Made by a program: the position numbers and the translations under genes. From Ramlibacter alkalitolerans (GTDB lineage Bacteria > Pseudomonadota > Gammaproteobacteria > Burkholderiales > Burkholderiaceae_C): a DNA stretch of 64,000 bases. Shown here piece after piece: positions 27,281-35,105 of the stretch. How positions within the stretch are numbered: the stretch's first letter is position 1; each line of letters opens with the position of its first letter. The DNA lies in assembly GCF_016722765.1 (NCBI RefSeq), contig NZ_JAEQND010000010.1:212602-276601 (forward strand), given 5' to 3'. The notes beneath the pieces are model-generated. The model ran no database searches. It saw only the letters and a list, made by a program, of their open reading frames with translations, and was not told the DNA's origin.

Positions 27281-28261
27281 TCAGAACCCGAACACCTTCA
27301 GCGCATTCCCCGACCGGATCGCCTTCATCTGCGCCTCCGGCAACGCCGCCGTGTTCGCGAAGGCACCCTTCGTGTCGTGCACCCAGTGCGGCCAGTCGGT
27401 GCCGAACATCACGTGCTCGGCGCCCACGATCTCGATCAGGTACTTCAGCGGCCGCGGGTCGTAGGTGATGCTGTCGTAGTAGATGTGGCGCAGGTAGTCG
27501 GTCGGCTTGCGCTTCATCTGCCGGCGCGAGGGCAGCTCCACTTCGTCGCCCTTCTCGAAGCGCCCGACCAGGTACGGCAGCGTGCCGCCGCCGTGCGAGG
27601 CGATGATCTTGAGGTTGGGGTACTGGTCGAAGAAGCCTTCGAAGATCATGCGCGTGATCGCCAGCGTGGTGTCGAACATGAAGCCGACCGACCACGACAG
27701 GTCGAACTTGGTCATGTCCATGAAGTCCACGCCGGGCGGATCGGTGGGGTGCACCAGCACCGGCAGCTTGCGGTCGTCGATCGCCTGCCAGACCGGCGCG
27801 AACATGGGGTCGGTGAGGCTCTTGCCCGCCACGTTGGCCAGCACCATGACGCCGACGGCGCCGTTCGCGCATGCGCGCTCCAGTTCTTCCACCGCGCGCT
27901 GCGGGTACTCCCAGGGCAGCGAGGCGAACCAGCGGATGCGGTCCGGCCAGCGCGATTGCGCATCGGCGACGTTGTCGTTGGCTTCGCGGGCGGCCAGCAC
28001 GCTGACCTCCTCACCGCCCCAGTACACGTTGGGACAGGTAAGCGAGACGACCGAGACGTCGATCTTCGCCTGGTCCATGTGCTGGATGCGCAGCTCCCAG
28101 TCGAAGTGGCCCTTCTGCGGGATCACCACCGGCGTGTTGCCGCGGAACACCTCGCGCTGGCCGTCGGGACGGGTCTGCACGTTGTAGATGCCGCTCTTTT
28201 CCTGCAGCAGCTGCAGCCACTTGTGCGTGAACATGTGGGTGTGGACGTCGATCACCGTCAT
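27281..28261 (-). CDS. Amidohydrolase 2 family protein (decarboxylase-like)
   Basis: This 326-residue metal-dependent TIM-barrel hydrolase starts MTVIDVHTHMFTHKW, giving the HxH metal ligands His7 and His9. KLPVLVHPTDPPG, IIASHGGGTLPYL and VMFGTDWPHW supply the remaining metal and acid residues. The family includes aminocarboxymuconate-semialdehyde and 5-carboxyvanillate decarboxylases, so a C-C lyase acting on an aromatic-derived acid is plausible; the substrate is unknown. AGGAG six nt before the ATG at 28261 fixes the start. It follows the ABC transporter operon by 23 nt, suggesting joint expression. Confidence 0.82.
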   Translation of the reverse strand: MTVIDVHTHMFTHKWLQLLQEKSGIYNVQTRPDGQREVFRGNTPVVIPQKGHFDWELRIQHMDQAKIDVSVVSLTCPNVYWGGEEVSVLAAREANDNVADAQSRWPDRIRWFASLPWEYPQRAVEELERACANGAVGVMVLANVAGKSLTDPMFAPVWQAIDDRKLPVLVHPTDPPGVDFMDMTKFDLSWSVGFMFDTTLAITRMIFEGFFDQYPNLKIIASHGGGTLPYLVGRFEKGDEVELPSRRQMKRKPTDYLRHIYYDSITYDPRPLKYLIEIVGAEHVMFGTDWPHWVHDTKGAFANTAALPEAQMKAIRSGNALKVFGF

Positions 28262-28284
28262 CGGGTACTCCTGTGAAAAGGGGG

Positions 28285-29064
28285 TCAGTGCGTCAGCACC
28301 TGGCCCAGGAAGGTGCGCAGCCGCGCGCTGCGCGGCCGCTCGAAGAAGTCGGCGGGGCCGGCCATCTCGATGACCTGGCCCTCGTCCATGAAGACGACGC
28401 GATCGGCGACGCGGCGCGCGAAGCCCATCTCGTGGGTGACGATCATCATGGTCATGCCCTCGCCGGCAAGGCTCTCCATGGTCTGCAGCACCTCGTTCAC
28501 CATCTCCGGGTCGAGCGAGGCCGTGGGCTCGTCGAACAGCACCACCTGCGGCCGCGTGCACAGGGCACGGGCGATCGCCACGCGCTGCTGCTGGCCGCCG
28601 GAGAGCTGCGCGGGGTAGCGCTGCGCCAGGTGTTCCAGGCCGACGCGCTGCAGATAGTGCATGGCGCGTTCATGCGCCTCGCGGCGGCCGACGCGCGCGC
28701 CCCAGATCGGGCCGACGGTGCAGTTCTGCAGCGCCGTCATGTGCGGGAACAGGTTGAACTGCTGGAACACCATGCCGACGCGGCGGTTCACCGCCAGCCG
28801 CGCCGCCCGCGTGATCGCGTCGGCGCCGATGGCGATGCCGCACACGTCCAGCCGACCCTGCTGGAACGGTTCGAGCAGGTTCACGGTGCGCACCAGCGTC
28901 GACTTGCCCGAGCCCGAGGGGCCGCAGATCACGATGCGCTCGCCGGCGGCGACCTGCAGGTCGATGTCGCGCAGCGCGTGGTAGGCGCCGTACCACTTGT
29001 TGATGCCGCTCATGCGGACGACGGCGTCGGCGGCCGGGGCGGGGGCGGAAGGGACTGCGTTCAT
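28285..29064 (-). CDS. aapP: Amino acid ABC transporter, ATP-binding protein
   Basis: This 259-residue ATPase is of the polar amino-acid uptake class. The Walker A GPSGSGKST is at 48-56, FQQFNLFPHMT forms the Q-loop, LSGGQ is at 154-158 and the Walker B VVLFDEP at 174-180, followed by the H-loop THEMGFA. Its ATG overlaps the stop of the upstream permease (ATGA). It is the last of the four transporter genes J-Q-M-P, transcribed leftward. The name follows the Aap/general L-amino-acid arrangement; substrate remains open. Confidence 0.88.
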   Translation of the reverse strand: MNAVPSAPAPAADAVVRMSGINKWYGAYHALRDIDLQVAAGERIVICGPSGSGKSTLVRTVNLLEPFQQGRLDVCGIAIGADAITRAARLAVNRRVGMVFQQFNLFPHMTALQNCTVGPIWGARVGRREAHERAMHYLQRVGLEHLAQRYPAQLSGGQQQRVAIARALCTRPQVVLFDEPTASLDPEMVNEVLQTMESLAGEGMTMMIVTHEMGFARRVADRVVFMDEGQVIEMAGPADFFERPRSARLRTFLGQVLTH

Positions 29065-30173
29065 CGGGCAGGGTGGCCGTCGTGCGTCTCGAGCCGGCGG
29101 CTGTAGCGGGACAGGCCGTAGCACACGGCCAGGTAGACCAGCGCCAGGAACACCTGGCCGGAAGTGAGGATGTTGGCTTCGCCGCTCCACTCGGGCGACT
29201 TGGCGCCGTTCTCGATCGCACCCAGCAGGTCGCTCAGGCCGATCACCGACAGCAGCGTGGTTTCCTTGACGATCGCGATCAGGATGTTGACCAGCGCCGG
29301 CACCACCGCGCGCACCGCCTGCGGCAGCACCACCAGCCGCAGCGTCGCGAAGTCGCCCAGGCCCACGGTGGCCGCCGCTTCGAGCTGGCCCGCCCCCACG
29401 GTCTGCAGGCCGCCACGGAACACTTCGGCGGCCATCGCGGCGTTGAAGAGAGCGAAGGCGACCAGCGCGCGCGTGAACAGGTCGAGGTTCCAGCCCGGGG
29501 GCAGGAACATCGGCAGCAACGTGGCGGCGACGAACAGCACCGCCAGCAGCGGCACGCTGCGCATGCCTTCGACGAAGCCGGCGCACAGCCAACGCAGCAC
29601 CGGCAGCCGCGAGCGGCGGCCCAGCGCGAGCAGCAGCCCCAGCGGCAGCGCGGTGACGAAGGTGACCAGGGTGGCGGCCAGCGTGAGCAGCAGGCCGCCC
29701 CATTGCGTGGCGGGCACCGCCGGCAGCGGTCCGCCGCCCGCGAGCAGCAGCAGGAGCAGGCAGGGCAGCAGCACGAACCCCCACAGCACCGGCCCCGGCG
29801 ACGCGCTCGCCGGCCGCCGCACCGCCCAGGCCCAGAAGCCGGCGAACAGCGCGAAGCCCACCCAGGGGCGCCACAGTTGCGCGTCCGGGTAGGGGCCGAC
29901 GATCCAGGTCTTCCAGCGCGCCAGCACGAAGGCCCAGCACGCACCGTCGCTGCCGACGCAGGCTTCGCTGCTCGTGCCGCGCCAATGCGCGTGCAGCACG
30001 GCCCATTGCAGGAAATGCCAGCCGGCGACGAGCAGGGCCGCCGCCAGCAGCAGCGAGAACACGCCCGTCGGCAGGGAAGGAAACCAGAGCTGCCGCCAGC
30101 GCAAACGCGCGCCGGCCAGCCGGGCCGGTGCGGGCCGCGGCGCCAGGGGCAGGGCGCGCAGGAACTGCGTCAT
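29061..30173 (-). CDS. aapM: Amino acid ABC transporter permease (AapM-like)
   Basis: This 370-residue inner-membrane permease has an N-terminal membrane segment region followed by the binding-protein-dependent transport domain. GGLLLTLAATLVTFVTALPL begins the domain and the EAA-type loop AAATVGLGDFATLRLVVLPQ contacts the ATPase. A periplasmic stretch with two Cys (SSEACVGSDGACW) is typical of AapM-like permeases. It starts 4 nt after aapQ and overlaps aapP. Confidence 0.86.
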   Translation of the reverse strand: MTQFLRALPLAPRPAPARLAGARLRWRQLWFPSLPTGVFSLLLAAALLVAGWHFLQWAVLHAHWRGTSSEACVGSDGACWAFVLARWKTWIVGPYPDAQLWRPWVGFALFAGFWAWAVRRPASASPGPVLWGFVLLPCLLLLLLAGGGPLPAVPATQWGGLLLTLAATLVTFVTALPLGLLLALGRRSRLPVLRWLCAGFVEGMRSVPLLAVLFVAATLLPMFLPPGWNLDLFTRALVAFALFNAAMAAEVFRGGLQTVGAGQLEAAATVGLGDFATLRLVVLPQAVRAVVPALVNILIAIVKETTLLSVIGLSDLLGAIENGAKSPEWSGEANILTSGQVFLALVYLAVCYGLSRYSRRLETHDGHPAR

Positions 30174-30177
30174 CGCG

Positions 30178-31170
30178 TCAGCGCGCCTGCCGCCGCAGCA
30201 GCCGGCCGTTGGCCAGGTTCACCGCCAACGCGATCAGCAGGTTGATCACCGCATACAGCAGCAGCACCAGCGTCATGGCCTCCAGCGCCTGGCTGGTCTG
30301 GCTCAGGACGGTGCCGCCGACGATCTGCATGATGTCCGGATAGCCGATGGCCGCCGCCAGCGAGGAGGCCTTGGCCAGCGACTGGTACTGGCCGGCCGCC
30401 GGCGGCAGCGCCAGCCGCAGGGCCTGCGGCAGCACCACCAGCAGCGCCGCGCGCGCGCCGCTGAGGCCGACGCTCGCCGCCGCTTCCGATTGCCCGCGCG
30501 GCACCGACTGGATGCCGGCGCGGAAGATCTCGGCCAGGAAGGCGCTGTTGTAGATCGCCAGTCCCAGCGTCAGCGCCATCAGTTCCGGCAGCAGCACCCA
30601 GCCGCCGCTCACGTTGAGGCCTTCGGCGACGGGGCGTTCGAGGCCCAGGCCTTGCGCGTCCCAGTGCAGCCGCGGCAGGAACAGGCCGCGGTTGTTCAGG
30701 AGGATGTCGCCCACCTGCAGGCTGTCGGCCACGGCCGGCAGCAGCGCCATCGCGGAGAAGTACCAGAAGAAGATCTGCAGCAGCAGCGGGATGTTGCGGA
30801 ACACCTCGACCCAGGCGGTGCAGGCACCGCGCAGCAGCGGCTGCGCCGCGAGCCGGCCGAAGGCCACCGCCAGCGCGATCGCGGTGCCGAGCGCCGCGGC
30901 GAGCGCCACCACGATGAGCGTGTTCAGCGCCGCGACCACCACGGCGCGCAGGTAGGTGGAGCCCGGCCCGAAGTCGATCGGCGTCTGCGCGATCTCGAAA
31001 CCGGCCTGCACCTGCAGGAAGCCGAAGCCGCTGGCGATGTGCAGCTGCCGCAGGTTGTGCACGAAGTTAGCCACGCCGGCCCAGGCCAGCCAGGCCACGG
31101 CGGCCAGCAGCAGGACCTGGCCGACGTAGCCCGGCAGCCGTTCGCGCAGAACGGCGCGGGACATCCTCAT
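30178..31170 (-). CDS. aapQ: Amino acid ABC transporter permease (AapQ-like)
   Basis: This 330-residue permease has about eight membrane helices. TYLRAVVVAALNTLIVVALA opens the permease domain, and RGQSEAAASVGLSGARAALL forms the EAA loop. A long periplasmic insertion of about 60 residues (HWDAQGLGLERPVAEGLNVS region) lies between the helices, a hallmark of AapQ relative to HisQ-type permeases. It lies 7 nt after aapJ. Confidence 0.86.
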   Translation of the reverse strand: MRMSRAVLRERLPGYVGQVLLLAAVAWLAWAGVANFVHNLRQLHIASGFGFLQVQAGFEIAQTPIDFGPGSTYLRAVVVAALNTLIVVALAAALGTAIALAVAFGRLAAQPLLRGACTAWVEVFRNIPLLLQIFFWYFSAMALLPAVADSLQVGDILLNNRGLFLPRLHWDAQGLGLERPVAEGLNVSGGWVLLPELMALTLGLAIYNSAFLAEIFRAGIQSVPRGQSEAAASVGLSGARAALLVVLPQALRLALPPAAGQYQSLAKASSLAAAIGYPDIMQIVGGTVLSQTSQALEAMTLVLLLYAVINLLIALAVNLANGRLLRRQAR

Positions 31171-31177
31171 CGCGGTG

Positions 31178-32209
31178 TCAGCGCACCGGCACGGCCATCA
31201 TCAGGCCGCCGTTGGCCACCAGCGCATTGCGCCCGCGCTCCAGGCGCAGCGGCGTCTTGGGGCCGACGTTGCGGTCCCACACTTCGCCGTAGTTGCCGAC
31301 CGCCTTGACCGCCTTGTACGCGTAGTCGTTGCCCACGCCCAGCTTGCTGCCGAAGTCGCCGGTCACGCCCAGCAGCCGCTGCACGTCCGGGCTCTCCGAC
31401 TTGAGCATGGCATCGACGTTGCCCTGGTTGATGCCCAGTTCCTCCGCCGCCACCAGCGCATTGAGCGTGAAGCGCACCAGCGCCTCCCAGCGCGGCTGGC
31501 CCTGCGCCACGATGGGGCCGATCGGCTCGTTCGACACGGTCTCGGCCAGCACCTTGAACTCGTCGCGGTTCGGCAGCTTGGCCAGGCGCGCCGCCAGGCC
31601 CGAGCGGTCGTTGATCGCCGCGTCGCAGCGCTTGGCGACGAAGGCGTCCCAGGCCTGTTCCTGCGAGGCGAAGGTGACGATCTTGTACTTCAGCTTGCGG
31701 GCGCGGAAGTAGTCCGCCACGATCAGCTCGGAGGTGCTGCCCTGCGCCGTGCAGATGGTGGCGTTGTTCAGGTCGCCGATCTTGTTGACGCGCGACTTGG
31801 TGGTGACGGCAAAGCCCTGGCCGTCGAAGAACATCACCTTCGGGAATTTCAGCCCGCCGACGTCGCGGCTCTGGGTCCAGGTGAAGCGGTGCGTCAGCAC
31901 GTCCACCGCACCCGAGGGCAGGCTGGCGAAGGCCGTCTTCAGGTCCATCGGCTGCAGCTGGATCTTGCTGTCGTCGCCCAGCGCGGCCGCCGCGATGGCG
32001 CGGCACAGGTCGATGTCGAAGCCGGTGCGCTTGCCCGCGTTGTCCTCGGCGGAGAAGCCGGGGGCCGCCAGCGTCACCCCGCACTTCACCCCGCCGTGCG
32101 ACTTGACATCGTCGAGGACGTCGGCACGCGCGGGGCTCGCCAGAGCAGCGAGCGTGACGAGGGCGCAGGCCAGCGGGGCCGCGCCGCAGTGGCGGATCGG
32201 AAAGTTCAT
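31178..32209 (-). CDS. aapJ: Amino acid ABC transporter, periplasmic binding protein (AapJ-like)
   Basis: This 343-residue protein starts with a cleavable signal peptide ending near ALASPARADV. The mature part shows KCGVTLAAPGFSAEDNAGKR, GFDIDLCRAIAAAALGD and QEQAWDAFVAKRCDAAINDR, typical of the general L-amino-acid binding protein family. It is the first gene of the leftward operon aapJ-aapQ-aapM-aapP-amidohydrolase. The start at 32209 is preceded by GGAGACCTGC (GGAG core). It diverges from a CoA-transferase gene, so the 111-bp gap probably contains both promoters. Confidence 0.87.
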   Translation of the reverse strand: MNFPIRHCGAAPLACALVTLAALASPARADVLDDVKSHGGVKCGVTLAAPGFSAEDNAGKRTGFDIDLCRAIAAAALGDDSKIQLQPMDLKTAFASLPSGAVDVLTHRFTWTQSRDVGGLKFPKVMFFDGQGFAVTTKSRVNKIGDLNNATICTAQGSTSELIVADYFRARKLKYKIVTFASQEQAWDAFVAKRCDAAINDRSGLAARLAKLPNRDEFKVLAETVSNEPIGPIVAQGQPRWEALVRFTLNALVAAEELGINQGNVDAMLKSESPDVQRLLGVTGDFGSKLGVGNDYAYKAVKAVGNYGEVWDRNVGPKTPLRLERGRNALVANGGLMMAVPVR

Positions 32210-32308
32210 GCAGGTCTCCGGGAATGCGTTCTGTTGTGCGCGGCAGTGTAGCGGCAGGCACCGGCCGTCCGCATCGGGGCAGACCCCGGCGCAACGCTCG
32301 CCCGCGGC

Positions 32309-32314
32309 GACAAT
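32309..32314 (+). promoter_or_regulatory. -10-like GACAAT close to the CoA-transferase start
   Basis: GACAAT ends 6 nt before the ATG at 32321, without an intervening Shine-Dalgarno sequence. Confidence 0.35.
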
Positions 32315-32320
32315 GGCGCC

Positions 32321-33508
32321 ATGCCTGATTCCCCGCTGCCGTATGCCGGCATCCGCGTCGTCGAATTCACCCACATGGTCATGGGGCCGACCTGCGGCAT
32401 GGTGCTGGCGGACCTCGGCGCGGAAGTGATCAAGGTGGAGCCGCCGCAGGGCGACAACACGCGCCGCCTGCTCGGCTCCGGCGCCGGCTTCTTCCCGCTG
32501 TTCAACCGCAACAAGAAGAGCATCGCGCTGGACCTGCAGACCGCCGAGGGCAGGGAGGCGGCGCTGAAGCTGATCGCCACGGCCGACATCGTGAGCGAGA
32601 ACTTCAAGCCCGGCACGATGGAGAAGCTGGGCCTCGACTACGCCACCCTGGCGAAGCGCGATCCGCGCATCATCTTCGTCAGCCACAAGGGCTTCCTGCC
32701 GGGCCCCTACGAACACCGCACCGCGCTCGACGAGGTGGTGCAGATGATGGGCGGCCTGGCCTACATGACGGGCCGGCCGGGCGACCCGCTGCGTGCCGGC
32801 ACGAGCGTCAACGACATCATGGGCGGCATGTTCGGTGCCATCGGCGCGATGGCGGCACTGGCGCAGCGCGAGCAGACGGGTCGCGGCCAGCAGGTGCAGA
32901 GCGCGCTGTTCGAGAACAACGTGTTCCTGGTGGCGCAGCACATGATGCAGTTCGCCGTCACCGGCAAGCCCGCCGCGCCGATGCCGGCGCGCATCTCCGC
33001 CTGGGCGGTGTACGACGTGTTCACCGTCCGGGGCGGCGACCAGATCTTCCTGGCGGCCGTCAGCGACACCCAGTGGAAGACCTTCTGCCACGCCTTGGCC
33101 TACGCCGACCTGCTGGCCGACGAACGCCTGAGGACCAACAACGACCGCGTCCGCGCCCGCGAGTGGCTGATCCCGGTGCTGCGCGAGCGCCTCGCCTCGC
33201 ACAGCGCCGCCGAACTGAGCGACGTGTTCGAGCGACACGGCTTGCCCTTCGCGCCGATCACCCGGCCGCAGGAGCTGTTCGACGATCCGCACCTCAACGC
33301 CACCGGCGGCCTGGCCCCGATGGACTTGCCGGACGGGCGCCAGACCAAGGTCCCGCTGCTGCCCTTCACGGTCGACGGCCACCGGCCCGGCGTGCGCCTG
33401 CAGCCGCCCAGGCTCAACGAGCATGGTCCCGCACTGCTGCGCGAACTCGGCTACGGCGAGGAAGAGATCGCACGCTTCGCGCCGAATGCGAACGAAGGAA
33501 TACGTTAG
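32321..33508 (+). CDS. CaiB/BaiF family CoA-transferase
   Basis: This class III CoA-transferase of 395 residues has the N-terminal GIRVVEFTHMVMGPTCGMVL, NRNKKSIALDL and a probable nucleophilic Asp165 in TSVNDIMGGMF, the position corresponding to Asp169 of formyl-CoA transferase. Substrates cannot be predicted; relatives move CoA among succinyl, formyl, carnitine or branched acids. It is divergent from the amino-acid transporter operon and followed by a LysR regulator in the same direction, 45 nt later. The block looks like an accessory catabolic locus. Confidence 0.88.
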   Translation: MPDSPLPYAGIRVVEFTHMVMGPTCGMVLADLGAEVIKVEPPQGDNTRRLLGSGAGFFPLFNRNKKSIALDLQTAEGREAALKLIATADIVSENFKPGTMEKLGLDYATLAKRDPRIIFVSHKGFLPGPYEHRTALDEVVQMMGGLAYMTGRPGDPLRAGTSVNDIMGGMFGAIGAMAALAQREQTGRGQQVQSALFENNVFLVAQHMMQFAVTGKPAAPMPARISAWAVYDVFTVRGGDQIFLAAVSDTQWKTFCHALAYADLLADERLRTNNDRVRAREWLIPVLRERLASHSAAELSDVFERHGLPFAPITRPQELFDDPHLNATGGLAPMDLPDGRQTKVPLLPFTVDGHRPGVRLQPPRLNEHGPALLRELGYGEEEIARFAPNANEGIR

Positions 33509-33538
33509 CAGTGTCCACTGATTCGTGACCTGCACCGC

Positions 33539-33544
33539 GATAAT
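33539..33544 (+). promoter_or_regulatory. -10-like GATAAT close to the LysR start
   Basis: GATAAT ends 9 nt before the ATG at 33554, with no Shine-Dalgarno sequence. The 11-mer CACTGATTCGT lies just upstream at 33516-33526. Confidence 0.35.
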
Positions 33545-33553
33545 CCGCGCTGC

Positions 33554-34477
33554 ATGGACAAGCTGAAGCAGCTCGAATCCTTTGTTTCCGTCGCCACCCG
33601 CGGCAGCCTCACCGCTGCTGCGCGCGCCGAGGGCGTGGCGCCGGCCATCATGGGCCGGCGGCTGGATGCGCTGGAAGAGCGCCTGGGCGTGAAGCTGCTG
33701 GTGCGCACCACGCGCCGCATCACGCTCACGCACGAAGGCAGCGCCTTCCTCGAGGACTGCCAGCGCCTGCTGGCCGACCTGGCGAACGCGGAGGCGAGCG
33801 TGAGCGCCGGCGGCGTCAAGGCCAGCGGGCACCTGCGCGTCACGGCGCCTGCCGGCTTCGGCCGCCGCCACGTCGCGCCGCTGGTGCCGCGCTTTCGCGA
33901 ACTGCACATGGACGTGACGATCTCGCTGAACCTGAGCGACCGCGTGGTCGATGTCGCCGGCGAGGGCTACGACTGCGCGGTGCGGGTCGGCGATTTCCCG
34001 GATTCCTCGCTGGTGAGCGTGCGGCTGGCGGACAACCGGCGGCTGTGCGTCGCCACGCCGCAGTACCTGCGCCAGCACGGCACGCCGGAACATCCCAACG
34101 ACCTGGCACGCTTCGATTGCCTCACGCTGTCCAGCGACGCCTCCCAGACGCGCGGCTGGGCCTTCGTGGTGCCGGGGCGCAACGGCGAGGGCGAGCTGCT
34201 GCACATCAAGCCGCAAGGCCCGCTCGATTGCTCGGACGGCCAGGTGCTGCACGACTGGTGCCTGCAGGGCTTCGGCATCGCCTGGCGCAGCACCTGGGAG
34301 GTGGAGCAGGAGATCAGCGAAGGCCGCCTGGCCGAAGTGCTCGCCCCGTTCGCCGCTCCGCCCAACGGCATCTACGCCGTCTTCCCGCAGCGCAAGCACC
34401 TGCCCCTGCGGGTGCGGCTGTGGATCGACTTCCTCAAGCACCACTATGCCCAGCCGCGGTTCTGGATGGCGGGCTGA
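33554..34477 (+). CDS. LysR-family transcriptional regulator
   Basis: This 307-residue regulator has the winged helix-turn-helix in residues 1-60 (MDKLKQLESFVSVATRGSLT, then AARAEGVAPAIMGRRLDALE) and a periplasmic-binding-like effector domain (TAPAGFGRRHVAPLVPRFRE, then YDCAVRVGDFPDSSLVSVRL). It is a standalone gene 45 nt after the CoA-transferase. It may regulate that gene or the divergent transporter operon, but no binding site is proven. DUF2214 follows 8 nt after its stop. Confidence 0.88.
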   Translation: MDKLKQLESFVSVATRGSLTAAARAEGVAPAIMGRRLDALEERLGVKLLVRTTRRITLTHEGSAFLEDCQRLLADLANAEASVSAGGVKASGHLRVTAPAGFGRRHVAPLVPRFRELHMDVTISLNLSDRVVDVAGEGYDCAVRVGDFPDSSLVSVRLADNRRLCVATPQYLRQHGTPEHPNDLARFDCLTLSSDASQTRGWAFVVPGRNGEGELLHIKPQGPLDCSDGQVLHDWCLQGFGIAWRSTWEVEQEISEGRLAEVLAPFAAPPNGIYAVFPQRKHLPLRVRLWIDFLKHHYAQPRFWMAG

Positions 34478-34485
34478 AACGAACC

Positions 34486-34941
34486 ATGATCCTCGAATCC
34501 ATCCTGGCCTTCCTGCACCTGTCCGCGATCTTCGCCCTGATCGTGTTCTCCACCAGCGAGGCCGCCCTGTGCCGCTCGGAGTGGATGAACGCGCGCATCG
34601 TGGAGCGGCTGGTGCGCGTCGACCGCATCTACTGGATCGCGCTGATCGCGATCGTGCTCACCGGGCTGGCGCGCGTCGTCTGGGGCATCAAGGGGGCGGG
34701 CTGGTACTGGACCAACTGGCTGCTGCACCTGAAGATCACGGCGACCCTGGTCGTGATCGCGCTGTCGCTGCGGCCGACGCTGCGCTTCCGGCGCTGGCAG
34801 GGCGCGCTGCAGTCCGGCGGCACCCTGCCGGCGGAAGCGGAGGTCACGCAGGTGCGCAAGATGGTGATGGTCAACACGCACATCGTGCCGCTGATCCCGC
34901 TGGCGGCGGTGTTCCTGGCGCGGGGGTTCGGGGGGCGGTAG
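34486..34941 (+). CDS. DUF2214-family membrane protein
   Basis: This 151-residue protein has about four membrane helices (ILESILAFLHLSAIFALIVF, RIYWIALIAIVLTGLARVVW, LKITATLVVIALSLRPTLRF, THIVPLIPLAAVFLARGF). The pattern fits the DUF2214 family of predicted membrane proteins. It begins 8 nt after the LysR stop and may be cotranscribed. Function unknown. A PASS-type repeat starts 48 nt after its stop. Confidence 0.7.
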   Translation: MILESILAFLHLSAIFALIVFSTSEAALCRSEWMNARIVERLVRVDRIYWIALIAIVLTGLARVVWGIKGAGWYWTNWLLHLKITATLVVIALSLRPTLRFRRWQGALQSGGTLPAEAEVTQVRKMVMVNTHIVPLIPLAAVFLARGFGGR

Positions 34942-34988
34942 CGAGAATGGCCGGTCTTGCGCCTGGCAGGGCGGTTCGGGGGCGATAG

Positions 34989-35079
34989 CCGTCATCCCCG
35001 CGCAGGCGGGGACCCAGAGCACGCGCGCAGCGCGTGAATCCCGGAAGCCCTGGCTTCCCGCCTGCGCGGGAAGGACGGG
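34989..35079. repeat. GTCATCCCCGC-type palindromic repeat
   Basis: CCGTCATCCCCGCGCAGGCG and its approximate complement (CCTGCGCGGGAAGGACGG) flank a 35-nt centre holding ACGCGCGCAGCGCGT. Inverted repeats of this type are widespread between betaproteobacterial genes. It ends 26 nt before argS. Confidence 0.7.
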
Positions 35080-35093
35080 GGATGGCCCCCCCG

Positions 35094-35099
35094 TAAAAT
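35094..35099 (+). promoter_or_regulatory. -10-like TAAAAT close to the argS start
   Basis: TAAAAT ends 6 nt before the argS ATG and is followed only by CCCCCG, so there is no Shine-Dalgarno sequence. Confidence 0.45.
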
Positions 35100-35105
35100 C
35101 CCCCG

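Noticed and set aside
26770..27464. Open frames of 60-201 codons across the paired hairpins
   Set aside because: They follow the repeat arms, are Arg-rich, lack Shine-Dalgarno sequences, and are mirrored between the two copies. The pattern is explained by the hairpins.
31178..34444. 1088-codon frame running through the CoA-transferase and LysR genes
   Set aside because: Only its last 344 codons (AapJ with signal peptide) are real. The rest is antisense shadow with low-complexity composition.
34989..35079. GTCATCCCCGC repeat as a new element
   Set aside because: Inverted repeats of this type are well known between genes of many betaproteobacteria and neisserial relatives. It is kept only as an annotated repeat.
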